Origin: 67-14 sp035502775
Lineage (GTDB): Bacteria > Actinomycetota > Thermoleophilia > Solirubrobacterales > 70-9
DNA: 64,000 nucleotides
NCBI GenBank assembly: GCA_035502775.1
Contig: DATJUB010000084.1
Location: 19,789 to 83,788 of the forward strand
Direction: 5' to 3'
A program made the position numbers and the translations under genes. Position 1 is the first letter of the stretch. The number at the start of each line of letters is the position of its first letter. Under the pieces are notes generated by a model that was given only the letters and a program-made list of their open reading frames with translations, ran no database searches and was not told the origin of the DNA. Positions 7,972-15,459 of the stretch are shown here, in pieces.

Positions 7972-8973
7972 TCAACCGGCGGCGATGCCCTCGAGGCGTC
8001 GCAGGCGGTTGTTGATCAACTTGACCAGCGGCCGGGTCAGCGGTTCGGCGTTCCGCGCGACGGCCACCACACCCGCTCCCGCGAGCAGATCGGTGACGTA
8101 ATGCTCGCCCAGATAGACCAGCGCGAAACCGAGCGTCGCCGCGTACCCCCAGGCGATCGTGCCCTCCACCTTGCCTCCGGCGTCGGTCACCAGGATCGCC
8201 GCCATCAGCGCGGTCGCGAAGTGGAGCGAGGGCATCGCGGCCCAGGGATTGCCGTTGAGCGTGCCGAAGATCCGGGTCCAGCTGGGACCCCAGATGTCCT
8301 CCCCGAACTCGACCATGACCCGCTTGATGGTCTCGTCCACCTCCTCGATCTCCTCGCCGATCTCGCGATTGACGACCTCCCTGGTGTAACCGTTCTCCGA
8401 GGCCCACCACGGCGGCGCGGTCGGAACCAGGAAGTAGAGCAGGCAGCCCAGGTCGAAGGTGGCGGCCATCTGCCGGGCCGACTGCGGAAACTTGTCGTTC
8501 TTGCGCAGCAGGATCCAGAAGATCGCCATGTACGGTTCGATGAACCAGAGCCAATGGGCCCAGGCCGAGATCTTGGTGACGACGTTGCCGGCCGAACTCG
8601 CGTGAAGGGTCCGCTGGAGGCGGGCGTTGGGCAGCACGCCGCGGCCGATCCAGCGGTCGATCTTGATCGGGTACTCGATCCGCAGCCGCTCGCGCAGGCG
8701 TTCGGGATCGTCGTACGGAAGCTCGTGGCTGACCGCGAAGGCCCACATCTGCCCCGCGAAGAGCCCGAGGTCGCGGCCCCTCGACCGGGGCCAGAGCACC
8801 GCCATAGCGAGCGGCGCCGAGACGGTCGAGGCGACCGTGACCACCGCCGGGATCTTCAGCTGCCGGCGCACATGCGGGACCACCACCGCCGCAACCAGAG
8901 CCGCCACCGCGGCGGACCGTACGGTGGTTCTGGGCGATGGGATCCGAGGCTTGAACGCTTTGGGCAGTCTCAT
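7972..8973 (-). CDS. PAP2 superfamily membrane phosphatase/phosphotransferase
   Basis: A 333-residue multi-spanning protein of the PAP2 superfamily, closest in motif style to the PAP2_3 (inositol phosphorylceramide synthase-like) group: MPSLHFATALM near residue 230 and YLGEHYVTDLLAG near residue 280 carry the two catalytic histidines. Such enzymes dephosphorylate or transfer phospholipid head groups. The ATG at 8973 heads MRLPKAFK; an upstream frame extension has no support. It lies 28 bases ahead of the LPG-synthase-like gene, so a lipid-related pair is likely. Divergent from the oxidase-like operon. Confidence 0.85.
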   Translation of the reverse strand: MRLPKAFKPRIPSPRTTVRSAAVAALVAAVVVPHVRRQLKIPAVVTVASTVSAPLAMAVLWPRSRGRDLGLFAGQMWAFAVSHELPYDDPERLRERLRIEYPIKIDRWIGRGVLPNARLQRTLHASSAGNVVTKISAWAHWLWFIEPYMAIFWILLRKNDKFPQSARQMAATFDLGCLLYFLVPTAPPWWASENGYTREVVNREIGEEIEEVDETIKRVMVEFGEDIWGPSWTRIFGTLNGNPWAAMPSLHFATALMAAILVTDAGGKVEGTIAWGYAATLGFALVYLGEHYVTDLLAGAGVVAVARNAEPLTRPLVKLINNRLRRLEGIAAG

Positions 8974-9047
8974 CCTGGACTGACACAGTATGCGACCTTC
9001 AGGCGCCAATGCGTATGGCGCGAAGTCGCTTGTCCGGCTCTTGCGAT

Positions 9048-9062
9048 TACAATGGCCCGGCC
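9048..9062 (+). promoter_or_regulatory. -10 element before the oxidase-like operon
   Basis: TACAAT (9048-9053) is followed after nine bases by a TTG codon at 9063, consistent with a near-leaderless start. The sequence after it (GGCCCGG) resembles that following the -10 elements of the diheme cytochrome and ctaC genes. Confidence 0.45.
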
Positions 9063-9932
9063 TTGCTGCCTCGTTCCAAAAAAACCGTGTCTTTGTTCAT
9101 CGCGCTGGCCGGATTCCTGACCGGCATGGGTGTCCTCGCCGGACCGGCTATGGCCCTGTCGCTTAACCCGGAGGCCGGCTCGCCCGGGATCGAGAAGGCG
9201 AACACCTTCCACTGGATCATCTTCGTGGTGATCGTGATCGCGATCGTCGCCGTCAACCTGGCGATCATCCGCGCCGCCCGCCCGCGCAACCGCCACGTGC
9301 CGAACGGCGGATCGGCCCGCAAGGGCAGCCAGTTGAAGGTCGGGCTCGGACTCGGAGTCGTCGCCCTCGCGATCTTCGTCACCGCCACCGTGTTCTCCGA
9401 CCAGTCACGGGTCGTCCCGGTCAGCACCGAGACCGTGGCCGACGTGAACGAGTCGAAGCAGCTTGAGATCGTCGCGACCGGCCAGCAGTGGCTGTGGCGC
9501 TTCAACTACCCGAACGGGGCATTCTCCTACCATCGCCTGGTCGTCCCGGCCGGCGTGACCGTCGCTCTGAAGCTGGTTTCGACCGACGTCATCCACGGCT
9601 GGAACGTGCCTTCGCTCACCGGCAAGGCCGACGCGGTGCCCGGCAAGACCAACTGGGTCTACTTCCGGGCCGACGAGGAGGGTGTCCACACCGGGCGCTC
9701 CGCCATCCTCTCCGGCCAGGGCTACGACACGATGGAAGCCAAGGTGGAAGTCGTGTCCCCCGACGAATACGAGACTTTCATCGAGCAGCTGAAGACCGAC
9801 ATCCAGGATGCGCAGGACGCGGTCGAGCAGACCAACCACGAGGGTGCCGCGGCCACCACCGACGTTTCGGCCGGCGCGCTCAAGGATGACGCTCAAGACA
9901 AGACAATGAAGACCGCGGAGAAGGAACAGTGA
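9063..9932 (+). CDS. Cytochrome c oxidase subunit II-like protein lacking CuA ligands
   Basis: A 289-residue subunit II homologue: signal-like segment (about 8-31), two more membrane segments (about 49-70 and 92-111), then a cupredoxin domain with QQWLWRFNYP matching QQFAWTFGYP of the canonical ctaC. The first CuA histidine is kept (VIHGW, His178), but the Cys-x3-Cys-x3-His motif has become Ser213, Ser217 and Tyr221; only Met224 remains. The conserved Glu is Ile215. CuA therefore cannot form normally. The start is uncertain: TTG 9063 sits behind a -10 element; ATG 9009 is possible. A seven-A run occurs at 9078-9084. Overlaps the next gene as GTGA. Confidence 0.85.
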   Translation: MLPRSKKTVSLFIALAGFLTGMGVLAGPAMALSLNPEAGSPGIEKANTFHWIIFVVIVIAIVAVNLAIIRAARPRNRHVPNGGSARKGSQLKVGLGLGVVALAIFVTATVFSDQSRVVPVSTETVADVNESKQLEIVATGQQWLWRFNYPNGAFSYHRLVVPAGVTVALKLVSTDVIHGWNVPSLTGKADAVPGKTNWVYFRADEEGVHTGRSAILSGQGYDTMEAKVEVVSPDEYETFIEQLKTDIQDAQDAVEQTNHEGAAATTDVSAGALKDDAQDKTMKTAEKEQ

Positions 9933-11626
9933 GCAGCTACCCCACCACGATGCCTCCGACTCGACCGGAGGTCTCCGCCGGAGCCCCCACCGAATCCCGC
10001 GCCCGCTGGATTCAGCTCGCGACCAGCGCCGATCACAAGACGATCGGGCAGATCCTGCTCGCCGGCTCCTTCGGATCGCTCTTCCTGGCCGCGCTCGAGC
10101 TGCTGCTCGTGCGGGTCCAGCTCTCGGTCCCGGACAACGTCTTCCTCAACGCGGTCACTTTCGACCGTCTGCTCTCCGTATATGGAGAGACCGCGATCTT
10201 CCTGTTCGCGCTGCCGCTCTGCATCGGGCTCTTCTACTACGTGGTGCCGCTCCAGATCGGCGCCCGCGGTACGGCCCTGCCCCGCGTCGGACAGACCGGG
10301 CTCTGGCTCTTCATCCTGGGCGGATTCGTCCTTTACGCGTCATTCCTCTTCACCCCGCCCGAGGCCGGCATCAATCCGCTGCCGCCCCTTTCGGAGCTGA
10401 GTTTCACAGGCAACAACGGCGTCGACGTCTGGCTCGCCTCGACCGGGATGATCATCCTGGGCCTGCTGCTGCTCTCGATCGATCTGCTGACCACGCTTCA
10501 CAACCTGCGTGCCCCGGGCATGGCCTGGCGCCGCGCCCCGATCTTCACCTGGGCCGCCGCGATCGTGACCTGGCTGATGGTCGTCGTCGTGCCGATCATG
10601 CTCGCCGCGATCACCATGCTGATGGTCGACCGCAAGCTCGGCGGAACCTTCTTCGTCGGCGGCTCCGGCGGCTCCCCCATCCTGTGGCAGCACATGAGCT
10701 ACATCTTCTTCAGCGCCAGCTACATGATCATCGCCGTCACCTTCCTGGCCGCGATCTCCGAGATCGTCCAGACCTTCACCCGGCGCCAGCTGCTGAACCG
10801 CAACGTCGTGATCGGCTCCCTGGCCGCCATCGCCGTCCTCGGCACTCTCGCCTGGACCCAGAACATGATCACCGCGCCGCTGCCGAGCGGCTGGAAGTAC
10901 TACGGCATGCTGATGTCGATCTCGCTGATCGTGCCGTTCGGACTGATCTTCTACAACCTGATCGCCACCGTCTCGGCCAGCGATTTCCACATGCGCGCGC
11001 CGCTCCGTTACGCGATGGGCGCGCTCTCGCTCGCCTCGATCGGCCTGCTCGCCGAGATCGCCCAGTCGACCATCGCGGTCGGCACCCAGCTTCAGCACAC
11101 CTATGACGCCTGGGCCGCGACCCACTTCGCCCTGATCGGCTTCGCGCTGTTCGGCGGTTTCGCCGCGGTCAGCTACTGGTACCCGAAGATCACCGGGCGC
11201 CTGCTGAACGAGGAGCGCGCCAAGATCTCCTTCGGTGTGATGTTCGCCGGCGCCCTGATCGCCCTGGTGCCGCTGTTCGGCGCCGGTGTCGAGGGTCAGG
11301 TCACCGATTCCTACCGCTACGTGAGCGGCCAGGGTTACGACGTCTTCAACCTGATCTCGGCGATCGGCACCCTGATCCTGTTCGTCGGAGTGATCATGGC
11401 CGTCGGCAACCTGATCAAGAGCCGGACCGAGGAAGACGCCGCCCTGCCGGATCCGTATCGGGGTGACACGCTCGAGTGGCTGGCCCTCTCACCGCCGGTC
11501 GCCCACAACTTCGATGTGCTGCCCGACGTTCGCGGCACGCAGCCGATGCGCGACATTCGCGATGCCCTCGTTCGCCGTGATGCCGAGGCCGGCAACACGG
11601 CCGACGAGCCGCAGCCGGTAGCCTGA
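9929..11626 (+). CDS. Heme-copper oxidase subunit I-like protein lacking all metal ligands
   Basis: A 565-residue, about 12-span homologue of CtaD. It aligns without large gaps to the canonical subunit I in this window (ADHKTIG, VVPLQIGARGTALPR, LRAPGMAWRRAP, YWYPKITGR). Yet the low-spin heme histidine of helix II is Tyr85 (SVYGE for STHA), the CuB helix VI histidine is Ser262 and its cross-linked Tyr is Met266, the helix VII His-His pair is Gln311-Asn312, the helix X His-x-His is Leu402-Ile-Gly404, and the K-channel Lys is Ile340. Oxygen reduction is not possible. The frame is intact and uniform, so it looks selected rather than decayed. Coupled to the subunit II-like gene and followed by ctaB. 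Confidence 0.9.
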   Translation: MSSYPTTMPPTRPEVSAGAPTESRARWIQLATSADHKTIGQILLAGSFGSLFLAALELLLVRVQLSVPDNVFLNAVTFDRLLSVYGETAIFLFALPLCIGLFYYVVPLQIGARGTALPRVGQTGLWLFILGGFVLYASFLFTPPEAGINPLPPLSELSFTGNNGVDVWLASTGMIILGLLLLSIDLLTTLHNLRAPGMAWRRAPIFTWAAAIVTWLMVVVVPIMLAAITMLMVDRKLGGTFFVGGSGGSPILWQHMSYIFFSASYMIIAVTFLAAISEIVQTFTRRQLLNRNVVIGSLAAIAVLGTLAWTQNMITAPLPSGWKYYGMLMSISLIVPFGLIFYNLIATVSASDFHMRAPLRYAMGALSLASIGLLAEIAQSTIAVGTQLQHTYDAWAATHFALIGFALFGGFAAVSYWYPKITGRLLNEERAKISFGVMFAGALIALVPLFGAGVEGQVTDSYRYVSGQGYDVFNLISAIGTLILFVGVIMAVGNLIKSRTEEDAALPDPYRGDTLEWLALSPPVAHNFDVLPDVRGTQPMRDIRDALVRRDAEAGNTADEPQPVA

Positions 11627-11630
11627 TTCC

Positions 11631-12569
11631 ATGATCGGCAGCGCCGATGCGCGTACATCGCGCGTATCCCAGACAGTTCAATCAGCTCCGGCAAGTCCCC
11701 TCGGTGACGCGCTGGATCTGATTCGCGGCTACATCACCCTGACCAAGCCCAGGGTGATCAGTCTGCTGCTGCTCACGACCCTGGCGACGATGTACGTCGC
11801 CGATCCGTCCGGCCCGAAGCTGTCGCTGATCCTCTGGACGATGCTCGGCGGCTATCTCGCCGCCGGAGGCGCCGGTGCGATCAATCACTACGTCGATCGC
11901 GAGCGCGACGCGAACATGGCCCGCACGAGCGCCCGGCCCCTGGTCAACGGCCGGATCACCCCGGTCCACGGTTTGATCTTCGGTATCTCGCTCGGCGTGA
12001 TCGCCTTCCTCCAGCTCTGGATCACGGTTAACTTCCTGGCCGCGGCGCTGGCGATGGTCGGCCTGCTCGGCTATGTCTTCGTCTACACCCTCTGGCTGAA
12101 GCCGATCACTCCGCAGAACATCGTGATCGGCGGTGCCGCGGGCGCCGTGCCGCCTCTGGTCGGCTGGGCCGCCGCCGCGGGCAGCCTCTCTTGGGAGGCG
12201 ATGTGGCCCTTCCTGATCGTGTTCTTCTGGACCCCGCCCCATTTCTGGGCGCTTTCGCTGATGATCAAGGACGACTACGTGCGCACCGGCGTGCCGATGA
12301 TGCCGGTGGTCAAGGGCGAGCCCGAGACCCGCCGCCAGATCCTGATCTACACCGTCTTCATGATCGGCTTCACCGCCGGCCCCTACTGCACCGGACTGCT
12401 CGGCCCCTTCTACCTCTTCTCGGCGATCGTGCTCGGAGCCATCTTCTTCGGCTTCTCCTTCGCCCTGTGGCGCAATCCGTCGGCCTCGCTGACCCTGCAG
12501 ACCTACCTTTACTCGCTCGCCTACCTGGCCCTGCTGTTCGTGGCCATGGCTGTCGACGCCGTGTCCTGA
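11631..12569 (+). CDS. ctaB: Protoheme IX farnesyltransferase (heme O synthase)
   Basis: A 312-residue UbiA-family prenyltransferase that adds a farnesyl group to heme B, giving heme O. The first Asp-rich site NHYVDRERDANMART (near residue 85) and the second segment FWTPPHFWALSLMIKDDY (near residue 205) are intact, with about nine membrane spans. It starts four bases after the oxidase-like subunit I. Its presence here implies that heme O/A is made, which the canonical ctaCDE oxidase elsewhere in the window needs, although the neighbouring oxidase paralogue cannot bind heme by the usual ligands. Confidence 0.95.
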   Translation: MIGSADARTSRVSQTVQSAPASPLGDALDLIRGYITLTKPRVISLLLLTTLATMYVADPSGPKLSLILWTMLGGYLAAGGAGAINHYVDRERDANMARTSARPLVNGRITPVHGLIFGISLGVIAFLQLWITVNFLAAALAMVGLLGYVFVYTLWLKPITPQNIVIGGAAGAVPPLVGWAAAAGSLSWEAMWPFLIVFFWTPPHFWALSLMIKDDYVRTGVPMMPVVKGEPETRRQILIYTVFMIGFTAGPYCTGLLGPFYLFSAIVLGAIFFGFSFALWRNPSASLTLQTYLYSLAYLALLFVAMAVDAVS

Positions 12570-12582
12570 TAAAACTCAGGCC

Positions 12583-12696
12583 ATGGATCGCAAGACCTCT
12601 AAATCAAACTTCTCGACCGGCATGCTGCTGGGTGCCGGATCCGCCGCGATCTTCGCCCTGTGCTTCCTTTTCGCGATGCTCTACATCGCGGCCTGA
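12583..12696 (+). CDS. 37-residue single-span membrane protein
   Basis: A short reading frame beginning MDRKTSKSNFSTG, with one hydrophobic helix (about residues 14-36) and a basic N-terminus expected in the cytoplasm. It sits 13 bases after ctaB and 20 bases before the subunit IV-like gene, within the same operon. Many oxidases have such tiny accessory subunits; the family is not recognised. The support is position, start/stop fit and composition only. Confidence 0.6.
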   Translation: MDRKTSKSNFSTGMLLGAGSAAIFALCFLFAMLYIAA

Positions 12697-12716
12697 CCCA
12701 AGACTGGAACCTGGAC

Positions 12717-13010
12717 ATGAGCGATTCGAATCAGATCATCGAGCCCACCGAGACCATTCAGCTGCCCGCCCCGTCCTGGGGACCGGCCCTGCTGGCCTTC
12801 GGCATCCTCGGGCTGCTCGCCGGCGTGTTCGCGACCGGCTTCATGTTCCCGTCCTGGTGGTACGCCGCGGTCGGAGCGATCTTCGTGATCGCCGCGATCC
12901 GCAGCATGGCCAAGAAGGGCACGAGGGCCTACTACAGCCTCCCGCGCGAGCAGGGAGACGTGAGATCCGAACTTCCGGTCGAGAGCTTCTCAGCTCCGAC
13001 CCACGAGTAA
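12717..13010 (+). CDS. Small membrane protein, cytochrome oxidase subunit IV-like
   Basis: A 97-residue protein from ATG 12717 with two closely packed hydrophobic segments (about residues 24-45 and 47-65) and a charged C-terminal tail. Size, topology and last position in an oxidase-type operon resemble actinobacterial subunit IV (CtaF), but sequence identity cannot be confirmed by eye. It is followed three bases later by a strong terminator, so it closes the operon 9063-13010. It may be a subunit of the ligand-less complex. Confidence 0.65.
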   Translation: MSDSNQIIEPTETIQLPAPSWGPALLAFGILGLLAGVFATGFMFPSWWYAAVGAIFVIAAIRSMAKKGTRAYYSLPREQGDVRSELPVESFSAPTHE

Positions 13011-13012
13011 CA

Positions 13013-13040
13013 AAGGGCGCCCAAGGGCGCCCTTCTCGTT
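13013..13040 (+). terminator. Terminator of the oxidase-like operon
   Basis: AAGGGCGCCC and its complement GGGCGCCCTT (13013-13034) are separated by two bases and followed by a T-rich stretch (CTCGTT). It begins three bases after the last stop codon of the operon. Confidence 0.75.
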
Positions 13041-13073
13041 GCAGCCGAGCCCGGGGGAAAGACAGGCCAGGGG

Positions 13074-13121
13074 TTCTGTCGGCCATTTCACCCGGCATGT
13101 CTCGGCCAGCGGGCGACAGAA
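13074..13121. repeat. Second TTCTGTCG...CGACAGAA inverted element
   Basis: Arms TTCTGTCG (13074-13081) and CGACAGAA (13114-13121) enclose a 32-base interior that itself contains GGCC...GGCC. The same eight-base ends bound the element at 3707-3754. Both lie just downstream of a terminator between convergent genes. Confidence 0.55.
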
Positions 13122-13157
13122 CGCTTGCCGGCCTTGACGAGACCGTCCGACCTGGCC

Positions 13158-13556
13158 TCAGGGTGGGCCGCCGGAGGTGGCTCCTTCGGTGGTCCAGACC
13201 CGCATGATGTCCCTCATCGAGAGCACTCCGACCAGTTCTCCGTCCCGGTAGATCGCCAGGTGGCGGATCTTCCTCCGGGACATCTCCATCGCGGCCCGCT
13301 CCATGCTCCATTCGGGTGACGCGGTGATCACGCTTTCGGACATGTGATCGCCGACCTTCTCCACGTCGGGATCCTCTCCCGCGCCGATCGACTTGAGGAT
13401 GTCGCGCTCGGTCAGGATCCGGGGGACGGGCCATCCTTCGTCCTCGACGATCGCCGCGCCGATTCCGTGCTCGGTCATTTTCGTCGCGGCCTCACGCAGC
13501 GTGTGACCCGGACCGACACGAAGAACCACCTCTGACATACCGACGCTGACTCGCAT
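13158..13556 (-). CDS. CBS domain pair protein
   Basis: A 132-residue protein made of two CBS domains (about residues 12-65 and 75-122), a module that usually binds adenine nucleotides and regulates a partner. Motifs GAAIVEDEGWPVPRILTERDIL and HLAIYRDGELVGVLSMRDI are typical. A GAGAGGGG ribosome site supports ATG 13556 over ATG 13538. It stands alone, convergent to the oxidase-like operon and divergent from the diheme cytochrome gene. The regulated partner is unknown. Confidence 0.88.
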   Translation of the reverse strand: MRVSVGMSEVVLRVGPGHTLREAATKMTEHGIGAAIVEDEGWPVPRILTERDILKSIGAGEDPDVEKVGDHMSESVITASPEWSMERAAMEMSRRKIRHLAIYRDGELVGVLSMRDIMRVWTTEGATSGGPP

Positions 13557-13649
13557 TCAAATGCCCCTCTCAGGCTCCGATGGACCGCTTGTGACAATTA
13601 TTACCATCAGGATTGGCGAAGGTCAAGCCGTGAAAGCCGCGCCGATATA

Positions 13650-13655
13650 TAGAAT
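13650..13655 (+). promoter_or_regulatory. -10 element of diheme cytochrome c gene
   Basis: TAGAAT inside the AT-rich patch GATATATAGAAT lies 21 bases before the ATG at 13677 and is followed by GGCCGGG. The ctaC promoter has the same hexamer followed by GCCGG. No convincing -35 was found. Confidence 0.4.
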
Positions 13656-13676
13656 GGCCGGGCTTCGACCTCACCT

Positions 13677-14384
13677 ATGCCTGCAAACAAACTCACGCAC
13701 AAGATTTCTGTCCTTCTGGCCTCGATCGGACTCGGCGTAATCGTCCTTTCCGGTTGTGGAACTTCGGACTCCGCTCCGATCAACGGTGACTTCCAGGACC
13801 GTGGCCGCCAGCTCTTCAACGCGAAGTGCGGCACCTGCCACAAGATGGCCGCCGCCGCTTCGGTCGGTGAGCAGGGTCCGGATCTCGACGACGCCTTCGC
13901 CGCCGCCCGTGAGGCCGGCATGGATGACGACACCATCCGCGGTGTCGTCCACGCCCAGGTCAAGCGTCCCCAGCCTTCGGTCGACGGCTTCCCCGGCGTC
14001 TCGATGCCGGCCAACATCGTCACCGGCAAGGATCTCGACGACGTCGCCGAGTACGTCGCCCGCTACGCCGGCGTGCCCGGAGCCAAGCCTCCGATCGCTC
14101 CCGGAGAGGGTCCCGGCGCCCAGGTCTACGCCAACAACGGCTGCGGAAGCTGCCACGTTCTCGCCGCCGCGGAGTCCGCCGGTGTTCTCGGCCCCAACCT
14201 CGACGAGGTGATCCCCGAGATGAGCAGGGCCGAGATCGAACAGTCGATCCTCGATCCCAACGCGAAGAAGCCCGCCGGATACGAGAATGCGGTCATGCCC
14301 GACCGGTTCGACTCGATCCCGAAGGATCAGCTGAACGACCTCATCCAGTTCCTGATGTCGTCGGCCGCGGCCGACAACTCCTGA
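13677..14384 (+). CDS. Diheme cytochrome c lipoprotein
   Basis: A 235-residue secreted cytochrome. A lipoprotein signal ends at the lipobox LSGC (Cys near residue 27), so it should be anchored to the outer face of the membrane. Two heme-binding motifs, CGTCH (about residue 51) and CGSCH (about residue 154), head two class I cytochrome c domains; candidate Met ligands are in SMPANIV and VMPDRF. Such a protein could feed electrons to an aa3 oxidase. It is flanked by a CBS protein gene and ctaA, and lies near the ligand-less oxidase operon. Confidence 0.92.
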   Translation: MPANKLTHKISVLLASIGLGVIVLSGCGTSDSAPINGDFQDRGRQLFNAKCGTCHKMAAAASVGEQGPDLDDAFAAAREAGMDDDTIRGVVHAQVKRPQPSVDGFPGVSMPANIVTGKDLDDVAEYVARYAGVPGAKPPIAPGEGPGAQVYANNGCGSCHVLAAAESAGVLGPNLDEVIPEMSRAEIEQSILDPNAKKPAGYENAVMPDRFDSIPKDQLNDLIQFLMSSAAADNS

Positions 14385-14400
14385 CCAGGGATCCAAGTCA

Positions 14401-14415
14401 GCGCCCAAGGGGCGC
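14401..14415 (+). terminator. Short hairpin between cytochrome c and ctaA
   Basis: GCGCCC-AAG-GGGCGC forms a six-base-pair stem in the 55-base gap before ctaA, without a T-run. It may be a weak terminator or attenuator. Confidence 0.35.
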
Positions 14416-14439
14416 GCCGACCGGGATGCAACGTATTTC

Positions 14440-15369
14440 ATGCTGAAGCGCATCCAGATATCACCAGAACGCTACGCCCAGGTGACCGCCGTCGCCCTGG
14501 TCGCGCTGATCCTGATCGTCTTCACCGGATCGGCGGTGAGGCTGACGGCCTCCGGCCTCGGCTGTCCCGATTGGCCCAAGTGCTACGGCGGCTACGTCGC
14601 CCCCGCCCAGATCAACGCCTGGATCGAGTACGGCAACCGCCTGTTGACCGGCTTCGTCGGCTTCGCCGTGATCGCGGCCTCCCTCCTCGCCTTCGTCCGC
14701 CGCCCCTACCGCTGGCATCTGGCCCTCTTCGGCGGCCTGCTCCCCCTCGGGGTGATCGGACAGGCGGTCCTCGGCGCGTTCGTGGTCAAGTACCACCTGC
14801 CTCCGGAGCTGGTGATCTTCCACTTCATCCTCTCGATGATCCTGATCGATGCCGCCTTCGCCCTGTTCTGGTGCTCGCGGTATGAGGTCGGCGAGCGGCG
14901 GTTCTCGACCGATCGCCTGGGCGTCTGGGCGGTTCGCGCCCTGATCCCGATCGGGCAGCTCACGATCTTCCTGGGCACGATCACGACCGCCTCAGGCCCC
15001 CATCCGGGCGACCACGACAAGGAACTGGTCCACCGCTTCGACTTCAAGGGCGAGGACACGCTCGAGTGGATCGCCCAGCGCCACGGCGCCTCGGCCATCT
15101 TCTTCGCCCTTTCGGTTCTCGCCGTGATCTTCATCCTGCGCCGGAGCGGCGGCGACCGGCGAGCCGTGAAACCGCTGGTGGTCGCGTTCGGAATGATCCT
15201 CCTTCAGATCGCGGTCGGAATCACCCAGTGGCTGCTCCACCTCCCGGCGGCACTCGTCTGGGTCCACGTGGCGATCGCAACGCTCACCTGGGTGGCGATC
15301 CTCTGGTCGGTGGCAACCGCGGGCCAGCTCGAGAAGCGCCCGACGGCAGAAGCCCCCGCGGCGTCCTAA
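14440..15369 (+). CDS. ctaA: Heme A synthase (COX15/CtaA family)
   Basis: A 309-residue eight-span protein that oxidises the C8 methyl of heme O to give heme A, in the membrane. The first repeat holds FTGSAVRLTASGLGCPDWPKCYG and the conserved Glu in WIEYGNRLL; the second holds LGTITTASGPHPGDHD and an HRFD segment. Conserved histidines are present (YHLPPELVIFHF and WVHVAIA). With ctaB 2 kb upstream it completes the heme A pathway for the aa3 oxidase. Confidence 0.93.
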   Translation: MLKRIQISPERYAQVTAVALVALILIVFTGSAVRLTASGLGCPDWPKCYGGYVAPAQINAWIEYGNRLLTGFVGFAVIAASLLAFVRRPYRWHLALFGGLLPLGVIGQAVLGAFVVKYHLPPELVIFHFILSMILIDAAFALFWCSRYEVGERRFSTDRLGVWAVRALIPIGQLTIFLGTITTASGPHPGDHDKELVHRFDFKGEDTLEWIAQRHGASAIFFALSVLAVIFILRRSGGDRRAVKPLVVAFGMILLQIAVGITQWLLHLPAALVWVHVAIATLTWVAILWSVATAGQLEKRPTAEAPAAS

Positions 15370-15396
15370 GAAAGCCCGAGCCACCCCAAGCCAATC

Positions 15397-15439
15397 CTGG
15401 GGGCGATTTGGGAGCTGGTGGCTCCCAAATCGCCCCCAG
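15397..15439. repeat. Perfect 19-bp palindromic hairpin
   Basis: CTGGGGGCGATTTGGGAGC (15397-15415), a TGGTG loop and the exact complement (15421-15439) fill the gap between the convergent ctaA and aminotransferase genes. It should act as a bidirectional terminator. A closely similar left arm begins at 63984 at the window end, so it may belong to a dispersed palindrome family. Confidence 0.8.
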
Positions 15440-15459
15440 AACCTGCTTTTGGCGTTCGG

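Noticed and set aside
9078..9084. Seven-A run as a programmed frameshift or phase-variable start
   Set aside because: The main frame continues unbroken through the run with a sensible signal peptide; the alternative ATG frame at 9052 ends within 25 codons.
9063..11626. Interpretation as a bo3-type quinol oxidase because CuA is missing
   Set aside because: Quinol oxidases keep all His ligands in subunit I; here those are lost too.
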